Shown here one piece after another: positions 48,806 to 57,670 of a stretch of 64,000 nt of DNA. The notes under the pieces were generated by a model. The model was not told the DNA's origin. It saw nothing but the letters and a program-made list of their open reading frames with translations, and searched no databases. The position numbers and the translations under genes are program-made. Positions within the stretch are counted from its first letter, which is position 1; the number at the start of each line of letters is the position of its first letter. This stretch comes from Lachnoclostridium sp. UBA1175 (GTDB lineage: Bacteria > Bacillota > Clostridia > Lachnospirales > Lachnospiraceae), in contig DBYX01000005.1 of assembly GCA_002311665.1 (NCBI GenBank), forward strand, positions 185,970 to 249,969, read 5' to 3'.

Positions 48806-49558
48806 ATGTACGATATCAAAGGAAAATGGGCACTGATCACGGGCGCGGCCCGCGGTATCGGTTTTCTCACGGCGCAGTTCATGGCGCGCCAGGGGTGCAA
48901 CCTGATCCTGCACAGCCGCAGTCTTGAGCATACGGAGAAGGTGATGCGCGAGGTGAGAGCGTACGGCGTACAGGCGTACGCGGTCGAGGCGGACCTCGGG
49001 GACCTCGACGCGGTGAAGCGCATGTGCGAGGAGATCGACGGGCTTGAGGTGCCGGTCGATATCGTCCTCAACAACGCGGGGCTGCAGATCGCATACCGGA
49101 AGAATTATTTTGCGACGCCGGTCGAGGATTACACGGTCAGCTTCGCGGTCAACACGATCGCGCCTGCCGTCATATGTTATCATTTTATGCCGAAAATGAT
49201 CGCCCGCGGGACCGGGCGTATTGTCAATACAACGAGCGGTATCGCGCTCGACGTGTGCCAGGCGGGGTACTCCGCGAGCAAGGCGGCGCTCGACAAGATT
49301 ACGATCGATCTCGGGTCGACCGTGCAGGGCACCGACGTGATGATCAACCTGGCCGATCCCGGCTGGTGCAGAACCGATCTCGGCGGTCCGGGCGCACCGA
49401 ACGCGCCGGAGACGACGATCCCCGGCATTGTCGTCGGTGTCTTCGCGGACGACAAAAAATCCGGCCGTCATCTCTCCGCGCAGTCGTTCACGGGAATGAC
49501 CATCGAGGCGGCGGTCCGCAAATGCGAGGCGGAGTTCGACAGCCCGTACGCGATGTGA
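48806..49558 (+). CDS. Short-chain dehydrogenase/reductase
   Basis: A 250-residue Rossmann oxidoreductase with the classical SDR motifs: cofactor loop TGAARGIG, NNAG at about 89-92, catalytic Ser in NTTSGIA, Tyr155 and Lys159 in GYSASKAALDK, and the PGWCRTDLG segment. Arg/Ser residues after the second beta strand (HSRSLEHTEK) favour NADP. The substrate is not evident. It is divergent from the ECF sigma gene and followed by a strong hairpin and the iron alcohol dehydrogenase gene. Confidence 0.9.
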   Translation: MYDIKGKWALITGAARGIGFLTAQFMARQGCNLILHSRSLEHTEKVMREVRAYGVQAYAVEADLGDLDAVKRMCEEIDGLEVPVDIVLNNAGLQIAYRKNYFATPVEDYTVSFAVNTIAPAVICYHFMPKMIARGTGRIVNTTSGIALDVCQAGYSASKAALDKITIDLGSTVQGTDVMINLADPGWCRTDLGGPGAPNAPETTIPGIVVGVFADDKKSGRHLSAQSFTGMTIEAAVRKCEAEFDSPYAM

Positions 49559-49574
49559 CGCGGCAGGACGGCTG

Positions 49575-49603
49575 TTGTGCGGACCCGTGAGGGATCCGCA
49601 CAA
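49575..49603. other. Strong hairpin between the SDR and alcohol dehydrogenase genes
   Basis: TTGTGCGGA (49575-49583) pairs perfectly with TCCGCACAA (49595-49603), and CCC/GGG extend it inward to a GTGA tetraloop. There is no T-tract. It could protect mRNA ends or be a processing site between the two cistrons. Confidence 0.6.
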
Positions 49604-49660
49604 GGGATGGGAAATTGATAAAAGAATAAGGCGATCGGCCTGATGAGAAAGGGGTTACGG

Positions 49661-50839
49661 ATGAACAATTTCGATTTTTACGCACCAACTTATTTTGCGT
49701 TTGGCAAGGACCAGGAGAACCGCGCGGGCGAGCTCGTGAAGCGCTTCGGCGGAACGAAGGTTCTGATCCACTACGGCGGCGGCAGCGTGGTCCGCTCGGG
49801 TCTGCTCGACCGTGTGAAGGCGTCTTTGGAGAAGGAGGGCATCGCGTACGCGGAGCTCGGCGGCGTGAAGCCGAATCCGCGCAGCGGACTTGTGTACGAG
49901 GGCATTGATCTGTGCCGGAAGGAGGGCGTGGACTTCCTGCTCGCCGTGGGCGGCGGAAGCACGATCGACTCCTCCAAGGCGATCGCCGCGGGCGTTCTGT
50001 ACGACGGCGATTTCTGGGATTTCTATTGCGGCAAAGCGTTCGTGAAGCAGGCGCTTCCGGTCGGTACCGTGCTGACGATCGCGGCGGCCGGCAGTGAGGG
50101 CAGCGGCGACAGCGTGATCACGAAGGAGGAGGGAATGTTCAAGAGAGGAACCGGAAGCAACGCGCTCCGTCCGAAGTTCAGCATCCTGAACCCGGCTCTC
50201 ACGCAGACACTTCCCCCGCATCAGACGGCAGCCGGCATCACGGATATCATGGCGCATCTGTACGAGCGCTACATCACGAGAACAACGGAGGTCGAGGTGA
50301 CCGACCGTATGATCGAGGCGCTTATGATGACGCTGATCCACGAGGGACCGCGCGTGATCGAGAACCCGAACAACTACGAGGCGCGCGCCAACATTATGTG
50401 GGCGGGCATGATGGCGCACAACAACTCCTGCGGCGTGGGACGCAGCCAGGACTGGATCAGCCATATGATGGAGCACGAGCTTTCCGCACTGTACGACTGT
50501 GCGCACGGCGCGGGACTCGCCGTGGCAATGCCGGCGGTGTTCTCCTACGAGCTGCCGCACGCGATGATGCGCTTCGCGCAGGTGGCCAACCGCGTCTGGG
50601 GATGCCCGATGGATTTTGCGAATCCGGAGTCGACCGCGAAGGCCGGCATCGAGGCTCTCCGCAACTTCCTCACTTCCCTCGGCATGCCTCGCACGATCGG
50701 AGAGCTCGGCGGGAGCGAGGCGGATATCGCGAAGCTCACGGAGGTGCTCTGCTACGGCGACGGCGGCAACGGGACCATCAACGGTTTCCTCAAGCTCGAT
50801 GCGGTGCAGTGTGCGGAGATCTACCGCGCGATGCTGTAA
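49661..50839 (+). CDS. Iron-containing alcohol dehydrogenase (butanol dehydrogenase/YqhD type)
   Basis: A 392-residue group III alcohol dehydrogenase. NAD(P) is bound through GGGS (LIHYGGGSV, AVGGGSTIDSSKA); iron ligands are expected in GITDIMAHLYERY (Asp, His) and in HMMEHELSALYDCAHGAGLAVAMPA (two His). The length fits the BDH/YqhD branch, which reduces butyraldehyde and other aldehydes at the end of fermentation, usually with NADPH. ATG 49661 has AAAGGGG at a good distance; the frame's earlier ATG (49643) has none. Possibly co-transcribed with the SDR. Confidence 0.93.
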   Translation: MNNFDFYAPTYFAFGKDQENRAGELVKRFGGTKVLIHYGGGSVVRSGLLDRVKASLEKEGIAYAELGGVKPNPRSGLVYEGIDLCRKEGVDFLLAVGGGSTIDSSKAIAAGVLYDGDFWDFYCGKAFVKQALPVGTVLTIAAAGSEGSGDSVITKEEGMFKRGTGSNALRPKFSILNPALTQTLPPHQTAAGITDIMAHLYERYITRTTEVEVTDRMIEALMMTLIHEGPRVIENPNNYEARANIMWAGMMAHNNSCGVGRSQDWISHMMEHELSALYDCAHGAGLAVAMPAVFSYELPHAMMRFAQVANRVWGCPMDFANPESTAKAGIEALRNFLTSLGMPRTIGELGGSEADIAKLTEVLCYGDGGNGTINGFLKLDAVQCAEIYRAML

Positions 50840-50862
50840 GATTTTCCGCGGAATATAAGGTT

Positions 50863-50909
50863 AAACGGAGCATAAGCCGTTTGACTGCGGTAGCAGAATG
50901 CGTTATAAT
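50863..50909 (+). promoter_or_regulatory. Promoter of the GH9 gene with overlapping inverted repeat
   Basis: TTGACT (50881-50886), 17-base spacer, TATAAT (50904-50909). AAACGG (50863-50868) with CCGTTT (50877-50882), separated by eight bases, overlaps the -35 and could be a repressor site. A separate palindrome TTCCGCGGAA lies at 50844-50853. Confidence 0.7.
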
Positions 50910-50990
50910 AAAGAGTCGGAAAACGGCGCGCGGCGACATCTCGGTCGACCGCGCGATCTCATAACAAACAAGCAAAGGGGTACAAAAACT

Positions 50991-52760
50991 ATGGCAGTAT
51001 ATGAATCCGCTGCGGCGGACTGCGGGAAGAAGCCGCTGACCTGGCAGGAGCCGGGCAAGGGCGAACCGCTCCCGGTGATCCGCGTCAACCAGCTCGGCTA
51101 CGCGCCGAAGCTCCCGAAGAAGGTGGTCGTGACGGCCGGGGGAGACTATGTGTTGACGGACGCGAACGGGGCAACAGTGAAGAATTTTCCAAAGGTGGAG
51201 ACGAAGGACGATGTCGCTTCCGGCGATTCGGTCGCGATGCTGGAGCTCGGCGAGCTGGAGCCCGGGACGTACACGCTCACGGGCGGCGGTGAGAGCCGCG
51301 TGATCGAGGTGACGGAGCGCCCGTGGCAGGCGGTGACGGACGCGCTCATCAAGGGCCTTTACTTCCAGCGGTGCGATGAACTTCAGGAGGAGCACGCGGG
51401 GATATACAAGCACCCGGCGTGCCACACCGGCCCGGCGGAGGAGTGGCGCAAGCCCGAGCCGCCGATCCCGGAGGACGTGAGGGCGCAGATCCCGGCTCAC
51501 TTCCTGAAGATGCTGGAAATCCCGCCGGAGGAACCGTACGGTGAGGCACCCTCTCCGCGCAGGATCAAGGGCGGCTGGCACGATGCCGGCGACTACGGCA
51601 AATACGTCGGCCCCGGCGCGGTGACGGTCGCTCATCTTCTGTATGCGTGGAAACTGTTCCCGCAGGGCTGCAGTGACGATCTGAACATCCCGGAGACCGG
51701 CAACGGTGTGCCGGACATCCTGAACGAGACGCGCTTCGAGCTCGAGTGGATCCTGCAGATGCAGCGCGCGGACGGAGCGTTTTACCACAAGCTGACGTCG
51801 GATCATTTTCCGCCGTTTATCATGCCCGAGGAGGATACCCAGCAGGAGTACCTCTCGCCGATCTCACGCACCGCGACCTCGGATGCGGTGGCGGCGCTTG
51901 CGCTGGCATCCCGCGTGTACCGCCCGTACGATGCGGAGTTCGCGGACAAGTGCCTGAGCACGGCGCTCTTCGGCTGGAAGTGGCTGACGGAGCATCCGGA
52001 GACTCGGCCGTACCGCAATCCGTTCGGACTGCAGTCCGGCTTCTACGGCGACGGTGAGGATCACGACGAGCGCTTCTGGGCGGCGTGCGAGCTCTATGCG
52101 ACGACCGGGGAGACTGCTTACCGCGAGGCGGCGGAGGGTTTCTACCGCGAGGTGAGAAAACTTACGCAGTTCGGCTGGGCGGAAGTGTCCGGGCTCGGCG
52201 CGCTGTGCTGCCTGTTTGATCTGAAGGAAAACGGCGGCGAGATCCTGTATGACGATCTGAAGCAGGCGTTCCTGCGCAGAAGCGAGTGGGCACTTCTGGT
52301 TGTGAAGGCATCCGGCTACGGGACCGCGATCCCCGCGACCAACTACGAGTGGGGCAGCATTCTGACCTCGATGAGCAACGCGATGGCGATGATTATGAAC
52401 ACGCTTCTCACGGGGCGCGAGGATATGCGTGACGCGGCGCTTCTGCAGCTTGATTACGCGCTCGGTCTCAACGCGATGGACCTCTCCTTCGTCACCGGTT
52501 ACGGCGAGCGTCAGGTGATGTTCCCGCACCATCGTCCTTCGGGGGCGGACGGGATCGAAGCTCCGGTGCCCGGTCTGATCGCAGGAGGCCCGAACAACAA
52601 GATGAACTATCCCACCGTGAAGGATCGCCTCGGCGATGTGCCGGCGGCCAAGTCCTACATCGACGAGACCGATTTTGCCGATATGAACGAGATCGCGATC
52701 TACTGGAACTCGCCGACCGTGTTTGTGGCGGCGTACTACAACGCGCTGACCGCGGAGTGA
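50991..52760 (+). CDS. Cytosolic GH9 endo/exo-glucanase
   Basis: A 589-residue family 9 glycoside hydrolase. An N-terminal Ig-like domain of the CelD type (IRVNQLGYAPKLPKKVVVT) is followed by the (alpha/alpha)6 catalytic barrel. Catalytic residues: Asp198/Asp201 in GGWHDAGDYGKYV, the HHRPSG substrate-binding segment, and general acid Glu567 in DFADMNEIAIYWNSP. There is no signal peptide, dockerin or cellulose-binding module, so it probably degrades imported cello- or beta-glucan oligosaccharides rather than crystalline cellulose. The start has AAAGGGG at 50974-50980. Monocistronic, with a strong promoter and terminator. Confidence 0.92.
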   Translation: MAVYESAAADCGKKPLTWQEPGKGEPLPVIRVNQLGYAPKLPKKVVVTAGGDYVLTDANGATVKNFPKVETKDDVASGDSVAMLELGELEPGTYTLTGGGESRVIEVTERPWQAVTDALIKGLYFQRCDELQEEHAGIYKHPACHTGPAEEWRKPEPPIPEDVRAQIPAHFLKMLEIPPEEPYGEAPSPRRIKGGWHDAGDYGKYVGPGAVTVAHLLYAWKLFPQGCSDDLNIPETGNGVPDILNETRFELEWILQMQRADGAFYHKLTSDHFPPFIMPEEDTQQEYLSPISRTATSDAVAALALASRVYRPYDAEFADKCLSTALFGWKWLTEHPETRPYRNPFGLQSGFYGDGEDHDERFWAACELYATTGETAYREAAEGFYREVRKLTQFGWAEVSGLGALCCLFDLKENGGEILYDDLKQAFLRRSEWALLVVKASGYGTAIPATNYEWGSILTSMSNAMAMIMNTLLTGREDMRDAALLQLDYALGLNAMDLSFVTGYGERQVMFPHHRPSGADGIEAPVPGLIAGGPNNKMNYPTVKDRLGDVPAAKSYIDETDFADMNEIAIYWNSPTVFVAAYYNALTAE

Positions 52761-52813
52761 GCGGCATAATTCGGACAGAAGATTTACGCACGCAAGCCAA
52801 ATACAGAGTAACA

Positions 52814-52849
52814 CAGGCCGGGAAAACGGTATTTCCCGGCCTGTTTCTT
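52814..52849 (+). terminator. Intrinsic terminator after GH9
   Basis: Perfect 12-base-pair stem (52814-52825 with 52832-52843), six-base loop, then TTTCTT. Confidence 0.88.
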
Positions 52850-52882
52850 ATGTCCGGACGTATTTTTCCTTGTGCGCACCTA

Positions 52883-52911
52883 TGGAAAACAGGGGTAATC
52901 TGTGCTATAAT
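52883..52911 (+). promoter_or_regulatory. Promoter of the phospholipase-like/PfkB operon
   Basis: TGGAAA (52883-52888), 17-base spacer, TATAAT (52906-52911). Confidence 0.6.
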
Positions 52912-52983
52912 TCCCGTATGCGAAGAAAACAGCCGGGCATCCCGGCTTGGAAGATACAATGGGAGAAAAAGGAGTGATTGACC

Positions 52984-53793
52984 ATGCCATCCTGTTATGC
53001 TCACAGAAGATTCGGAATCGATGTCTTTAAGGCACTTCCCAATGATGTGAAAGTGCTGATACGGCAGCATCTGCCGCTGTATCTGATCGGACTGCACGGG
53101 CCGGATCTGTTGTTCTATCACCGCTTCGGAGCCGAGTCGGCAGTGGAGAAGTTCGGGCACAAGCTGCATCACACGGAGTTTGCGGAATTTTACGCGAACG
53201 CGTCGATGGTGATCCGGAATTCGGAGGATGACCGGCAGCTTGTTTACTACTACGGCGTACTGTGCCACCTGTATCTTGACGCGTACTGCCATCCGATCGT
53301 GAACGGCCGCAAAGACGAGATCGGCGTGACGCACGGCAAGCTCGAGATGGAGTATGAGCGCTATCTGATGAGCCGCGACGGCAAGAACCCGATGAACTTC
53401 AAGGCTGCCGGACACATCGCGGTGTTCCGCGAGTACGCGGAGGTGATCGCGCCGTTCTATCTCGGCGTGAGCGCGGACGACATTATGAAGTGTCTGATTG
53501 CCATGAAGGCGTCGCTGTACCTCACCAGAACGGCCAACCCGCTGCTTCGCCGCGCGGTGTGCAAGGTGTGCGGCTACGCGGACCGGGGAGACAAGGTCGC
53601 AAGCCTGCTGCTGTCGCACGAGCCGAGCGAGAGCTGTATGCCGGCGATCCGGGAGCTGCAGGAGGCGTATGACGAGGCTGTGGAGCCTGCGGCGGATGCC
53701 ATCTGCTCGTACAGCGATTATCTGTTCCGCCGGCATGATCTGCCGGAGTATGTTGATTACACATTCGGGGGAAGACCACATCGGGAGGAGTAG
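52984..53793 (+). CDS. Zinc-dependent phospholipase C family protein
   Basis: A 269-residue helical protein of the PF00882 type. Metal-ligand-like residues appear in the family order: YAHRRFG at the N terminus, GLHGPDLLFYH, HKLHHTEFAEFY and GVLCHLYLDAYCHP. Unlike secreted clostridial phospholipases it has no signal peptide, as is usual for the short Firmicute members, whose substrates are unknown. AAAAAGGAG ends nine bases before the ATG. The PfkB kinase gene begins 5 bases after its stop, so the two are co-expressed. Confidence 0.82.
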   Translation: MPSCYAHRRFGIDVFKALPNDVKVLIRQHLPLYLIGLHGPDLLFYHRFGAESAVEKFGHKLHHTEFAEFYANASMVIRNSEDDRQLVYYYGVLCHLYLDAYCHPIVNGRKDEIGVTHGKLEMEYERYLMSRDGKNPMNFKAAGHIAVFREYAEVIAPFYLGVSADDIMKCLIAMKASLYLTRTANPLLRRAVCKVCGYADRGDKVASLLLSHEPSESCMPAIRELQEAYDEAVEPAADAICSYSDYLFRRHDLPEYVDYTFGGRPHREE

Positions 53794-53798
53794 GATCC

Positions 53799-54722
53799 AT
53801 GATAGTGACGGTGACGATGAACCCCGCCATCGACAAGACGGCGGAGGTTGACGAGCTGATCATCGGCGGCGTGAACCGTTTGAAAAATATCCGCATTGAC
53901 GAGGGCGGCAAAGGCATTAATGTGTCCAAGACGCTCCGCGTGCTGAACAAGCCCAACATGGCCATCGGCCTGATCGGCGGCAATATGGGTGACACCATCC
54001 GCACGAAGCTGCAGAAGCAGATGATCATGGCGGATTTCGTGTCCATCGCGGGGGAGACCCGCTGCAACCTGAAGGTGCGCAGTGAGTTCGGGATGACGGA
54101 GTTCAACGAGCCCGGCCCGAATGTCACGCAGGGCGAGCTGGAGGACCTGTTTGACCGGATCAAGCGCCACGCGAAGTCGGGGACGCTGTTCGTGCTGAGC
54201 GGCAGCGCGCCGACGGGAGTTCCGGACGATACGTACAAGAAGATGACGGAGATGCTTCACCAGTGCGGCTGCAAGGTGTTCCTGGACACGAGCGGTGCGC
54301 TGCTTCGCCGCGGTGTGGAGGCCATCCCGGACTACATCAAGCCGAACCTCAAGGAGCTGATGGAGCTGTACGATGTCAAGACGAAATTCGACAGCAGCGA
54401 GGAAATCATCGAGTTCGCGAAGGAGAAAGCGACGGATCTGAACGCCAAGGGCATCAAGTTCGTGGCGGTCTCGCTCGGCGCGGACGGCGCCGCGTTCTGC
54501 GACGGTCTTGAGACGATCCACGTGCCCGCGAAGACGATCGAGGTGCAGTCGCGCGTGGGTGCCGGAGACTCGATGACGGCGGCGATCGCGTACGGACTTG
54601 ACTCCAATATGTACTTCCGCGACATCGTGCGTTACGCGATGGCGGTTTCTGCGGCGGCGTGTATGACGGAAGGGTCGCAATCGCCGACCAAGGAGATGAT
54701 CGTCAAGTTCTTACGACAGTAG
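53799..54722 (+). CDS. fruK: PfkB-family kinase, 1-phosphofructokinase / tagatose-6-phosphate kinase type
   Basis: A 307-residue sugar-phosphate kinase: VTMNPAIDKTAEV at the N terminus, DEGGKGINVSKTL (substrate and lid contact), FVLSGSAPTGVP, KPNLKELMELY and the anion hole/catalytic base VGAGDSMTAAIAYG. The pattern matches the FruK/LacC branch, which makes fructose-1,6- or tagatose-1,6-bisphosphate. No PTS or transporter gene is nearby, so the exact substrate is open. GGGAGGAG precedes the start. Confidence 0.88.
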   Translation: MIVTVTMNPAIDKTAEVDELIIGGVNRLKNIRIDEGGKGINVSKTLRVLNKPNMAIGLIGGNMGDTIRTKLQKQMIMADFVSIAGETRCNLKVRSEFGMTEFNEPGPNVTQGELEDLFDRIKRHAKSGTLFVLSGSAPTGVPDDTYKKMTEMLHQCGCKVFLDTSGALLRRGVEAIPDYIKPNLKELMELYDVKTKFDSSEEIIEFAKEKATDLNAKGIKFVAVSLGADGAAFCDGLETIHVPAKTIEVQSRVGAGDSMTAAIAYGLDSNMYFRDIVRYAMAVSAAACMTEGSQSPTKEMIVKFLRQ

Positions 54723-54755
54723 TAGAACTTAGTGCAAAGAGGGATTGATGCAAGA

Positions 54756-55361
54756 ATGAAGAAACCCTGGAAGCGTAGGATCATCATTATTGTGGCAGCG
54801 GTCGTTGTCGTGCTGACCGTGTTCGGCGTGCTCTTTTACATCGAGTATTCGGACGAGCACGAAGTGATCCGGCTCGGCCAATACCGCGATCTCACGGTGT
54901 CCTCCTCGGGCGCGGAGAGCGCGGAGGATGCGCTTGTCACGATGATCGTACAGCGGACGATATTCGGGCGTGCGATGGACCGCAAAGTCGAGGAGAAATA
55001 CGAGGACGCGATGGCGTATTTCGAGAGCGAGGCTGCTTATTTCCAGCTTGCGTTGCCCGATTATATCAAGAAATATTATGCGACCGACGAGAAAGAGTTC
55101 CGCGACAGCGTGCACAGCACGGCGGAGACGACGGTCAAGCAGGCTGCGGTGCTTCACGCGATCGCAGAGAAGGAGAACATCGAGCTCACAAACGAGGAGT
55201 TTGAGGCGATGATGCCCTCCCTCCTGGAGACATACGGATATACGAGCGAGGCGGAGATGGCGAAGGCGGTCGATCTTCAGTCCGTTCGCGACGAGCTCTT
55301 TCAGGAGAAGGTCATCGATTATCTGATGACGCAGAACACGGTCGTCAGCTCGGGCCAGTGA
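54756..55361 (+). CDS. Small membrane-anchored trigger-factor/SurA-like protein
   Basis: A 201-residue protein: basic N terminus, transmembrane helix (about 8-28, IIIIVAAVVVVLTVFGVLFY), then a helical outer domain with the pattern of trigger-factor/SurA chaperone arms (VEEKYEDAMAYFESEAAYFQLALPDYIKKYY, KENIELTNEEFEAMMPSLLETYG). It is a compact relative in design of the protein encoded at 45689. The best start is ATG 54756, with AGAGGG a little far upstream (54737-54742). It lies 33 bases after the PfkB gene. Confidence 0.65.
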   Translation: MKKPWKRRIIIIVAAVVVVLTVFGVLFYIEYSDEHEVIRLGQYRDLTVSSSGAESAEDALVTMIVQRTIFGRAMDRKVEEKYEDAMAYFESEAAYFQLALPDYIKKYYATDEKEFRDSVHSTAETTVKQAAVLHAIAEKENIELTNEEFEAMMPSLLETYGYTSEAEMAKAVDLQSVRDELFQEKVIDYLMTQNTVVSSGQ

Positions 55362-55429
55362 AAACACCCGGCCGGCGGCGGACACGGAACATGCAGCCCG
55401 GTACGGACAAGTGCTGCGGGGGAACAACA

Positions 55430-57640
55430 ATGGATTTTGAAGGATTTATAAGAGAGATCAAGGATAAGAGTCTCGCGGTCTACGGCGCGGAAGTGTATGT
55501 CGACCGCGAGCTTTCGCATTGTTACGGGGATACGACGGAGGGCAGATATCCGCTTTACTCAGCGACGAAAACGATCCTGGCGCTGGCCGTGGGGATCGCG
55601 TGTGACCGGGGGCTGATCGACCTCGGCAGGTCGATCCTCGATTACATTCCGGAGAAATACACGGAGGAACTGTCGGAGGAGCAGGAGGCGACCTTCCGCA
55701 CCTTCACGGTGCACCGGCTGATGACGATGTCGGTGGAGGGCTTTCCGTTCCGACCGGAGGGGGAGAGCTGGCTTCGTTTCTCGCTCGCGTGCCCGATCGC
55801 GGAGCCGCGGAAGAAGACGTTCGCCTACAGCAACATACCCGCGTATCTCGTCGGAGTCGCGCTTGCGAGCGCCGTCGGCGGAGACGCGTGGGAGTTCATC
55901 ACGGACAATCTGCTGCGGCCGCTCGGCATCACGGACGCCGTGTGCGAAAGATGCCCGGAGGGGTATTTCTACGGCGCCTCGGGGATGAAGATGACGGTGA
56001 ACGAGCTGAGCCGGATCGGGCTTCTTCTGTACGATGACGGCGCGTACGAGGGTGAGCAGATCGTCTCTGCGGCCTATGTGCGCCGCATGAAAGCCGCCCT
56101 GACACCGTGCCGCGAGAGCGGGTACGGCTATCTTCTGTGGCGCTACGGCGACGGCAACCGCATCAGCGGAAAATTGGGCCAGCGCTGCTTCACATTGCCC
56201 AAACAAAAGCTCGTCATCACGTGGCTCGCCGACCTGAAGGAAGGCGGCGATGCGGTGGAGGATGCGATGCGCGTGCATCTGCTCGGCGAGAAGCCCGCGG
56301 ACGCTGTGCCCGCGGAGACCGGCGAGAAGGTGCTGCAGGACGGGAGCGCGGACGGCGCGAAGACTGCGGGCGCCGACGGCAGTGTGACCACGGATCGGAA
56401 GGAACCTGCGGTCTGTCCTTTCGCGAAGAAATGCGGCGGTTGCGATTACCAGGGGGTTCCCTACGAGGAGCAGCTGGCGCGCAAACAGAAGAACGAAAGA
56501 ATCCTGCTCGACCGCTTCGGCAAGGTGGAGCCGATCCTCGGCGCGGCGAGCCCGGAGCACTACCGCAACAAGGTGCACGGCGTGTTCGGCTACGCGAGCG
56601 CGGGCAAGAACGGACGGCGGGAGAGCGCCGCGAACACCGGCAGGGACAGCCGCACGGCTGGCGCCGGCAACAGCAGAGGAAACGCCTACAGAGGCAAGGT
56701 ATACACGGGAATATATGAGGAGAGCAGCCACCGGATCGTGCCGGTGCGCGGCTGCATGATCGAGGACCGGAAGGCGACGGACATCCTGCAGACGCTCTGC
56801 GAACTGGCGGAGCAGTTCAAACTGAAGGTCTACGATGAGGACAAGGGAACGGGCTTCCTGCGCCACGCGTTGATCCGCGTCGCGAGGACCACCGGCGAGA
56901 TCATGGTCGTGCTCGTCGCGACGGATCCTATTTTCCCCTCGAAGAACAACTTCGTGAGGGAACTCTGCCGGAGGCATCCGGAGGTTCGGACCGTGGTGCT
57001 CAACATCAACGCGAGGGACACGAGCATGGTGCTCGGAGACCGCAACATCGTGCTGTACGGCAGCGGCTATGTCGAGGATGTGCTGTGCGGACTGCGGTTC
57101 CGCATCTCGCCGTCGTCGTTCTATCAGGTCAACCCCGAGCAGACGGAGGTGTTGTACGGCAAGGCGATGGAGTTCGCGGAGCTGACCGGCAGGGAGCGCG
57201 TGATCGACGCCTACTGCGGCATCGGTACGATCGGTATGTGTGCGGCACCGAAGGCCGGCGAGGTCATCGGTGTGGAGCTGAACAAGGATGCCGTGCGCGA
57301 CGCGATCGCGAACGCGAAGAGAAATCATGTTGACAACGTCCGCTTCCTGTGCGCGGACGCGGGCAAATATATGATGCAGGCGGCTGCCGACGGGGAGAAG
57401 GTGGACGTGGTGTTCATGGATCCGCCCCGCAGCGGGAGTACGACGGAGTTCATCAATGCGGTGAACACGCTGAACCCGAAGCGTGTCGTGTACATCTCGT
57501 GCGATCCGACGACGCTCAAGCGGGACATCGAGCATTTTGCGAAGAAGGGCTGGAAGGTACAGCGGATCCAGCCGGTGGATATGTTCCCGTACACCGGACA
57601 CATCGAGACCGTGTGCCTTCTGAGCAAGACAGAGGGCTGA
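55430..57640 (+). CDS. Fusion: class C beta-lactamase-like serine hydrolase + RlmD-type rRNA m5U methyltransferase
   Basis: A 736-residue two-part protein. Residues 1 to about 285 are a penicillin-binding-protein/class C beta-lactamase-like hydrolase with SxxK at Ser44-Lys47 (YSATKT), a YxN motif at Tyr133-Asn135 and a late SGKLGQR segment at the KTG position. After a low-complexity linker (about 290-325), residues 326-736 are an RNA uridine-5-methyltransferase: [4Fe-4S] cysteines 329, 335 and 338 (CPFAKKCGGC), SAM motif DAYCGIGTIGM, DPPRSG and the catalytic Cys in VYISCDPTTLKRD. No TRAM domain and no signal peptide, so both halves are cytoplasmic. A second low-complexity insertion (about 390-430) interrupts the methyltransferase. 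The frame is continuous through the junction. Confidence 0.86.
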   Translation: MDFEGFIREIKDKSLAVYGAEVYVDRELSHCYGDTTEGRYPLYSATKTILALAVGIACDRGLIDLGRSILDYIPEKYTEELSEEQEATFRTFTVHRLMTMSVEGFPFRPEGESWLRFSLACPIAEPRKKTFAYSNIPAYLVGVALASAVGGDAWEFITDNLLRPLGITDAVCERCPEGYFYGASGMKMTVNELSRIGLLLYDDGAYEGEQIVSAAYVRRMKAALTPCRESGYGYLLWRYGDGNRISGKLGQRCFTLPKQKLVITWLADLKEGGDAVEDAMRVHLLGEKPADAVPAETGEKVLQDGSADGAKTAGADGSVTTDRKEPAVCPFAKKCGGCDYQGVPYEEQLARKQKNERILLDRFGKVEPILGAASPEHYRNKVHGVFGYASAGKNGRRESAANTGRDSRTAGAGNSRGNAYRGKVYTGIYEESSHRIVPVRGCMIEDRKATDILQTLCELAEQFKLKVYDEDKGTGFLRHALIRVARTTGEIMVVLVATDPIFPSKNNFVRELCRRHPEVRTVVLNINARDTSMVLGDRNIVLYGSGYVEDVLCGLRFRISPSSFYQVNPEQTEVLYGKAMEFAELTGRERVIDAYCGIGTIGMCAAPKAGEVIGVELNKDAVRDAIANAKRNHVDNVRFLCADAGKYMMQAAADGEKVDVVFMDPPRSGSTTEFINAVNTLNPKRVVYISCDPTTLKRDIEHFAKKGWKVQRIQPVDMFPYTGHIETVCLLSKTEG

Positions 57641-57670
57641 GAAACTTATCGGGATAAGAGAACGAAACAG

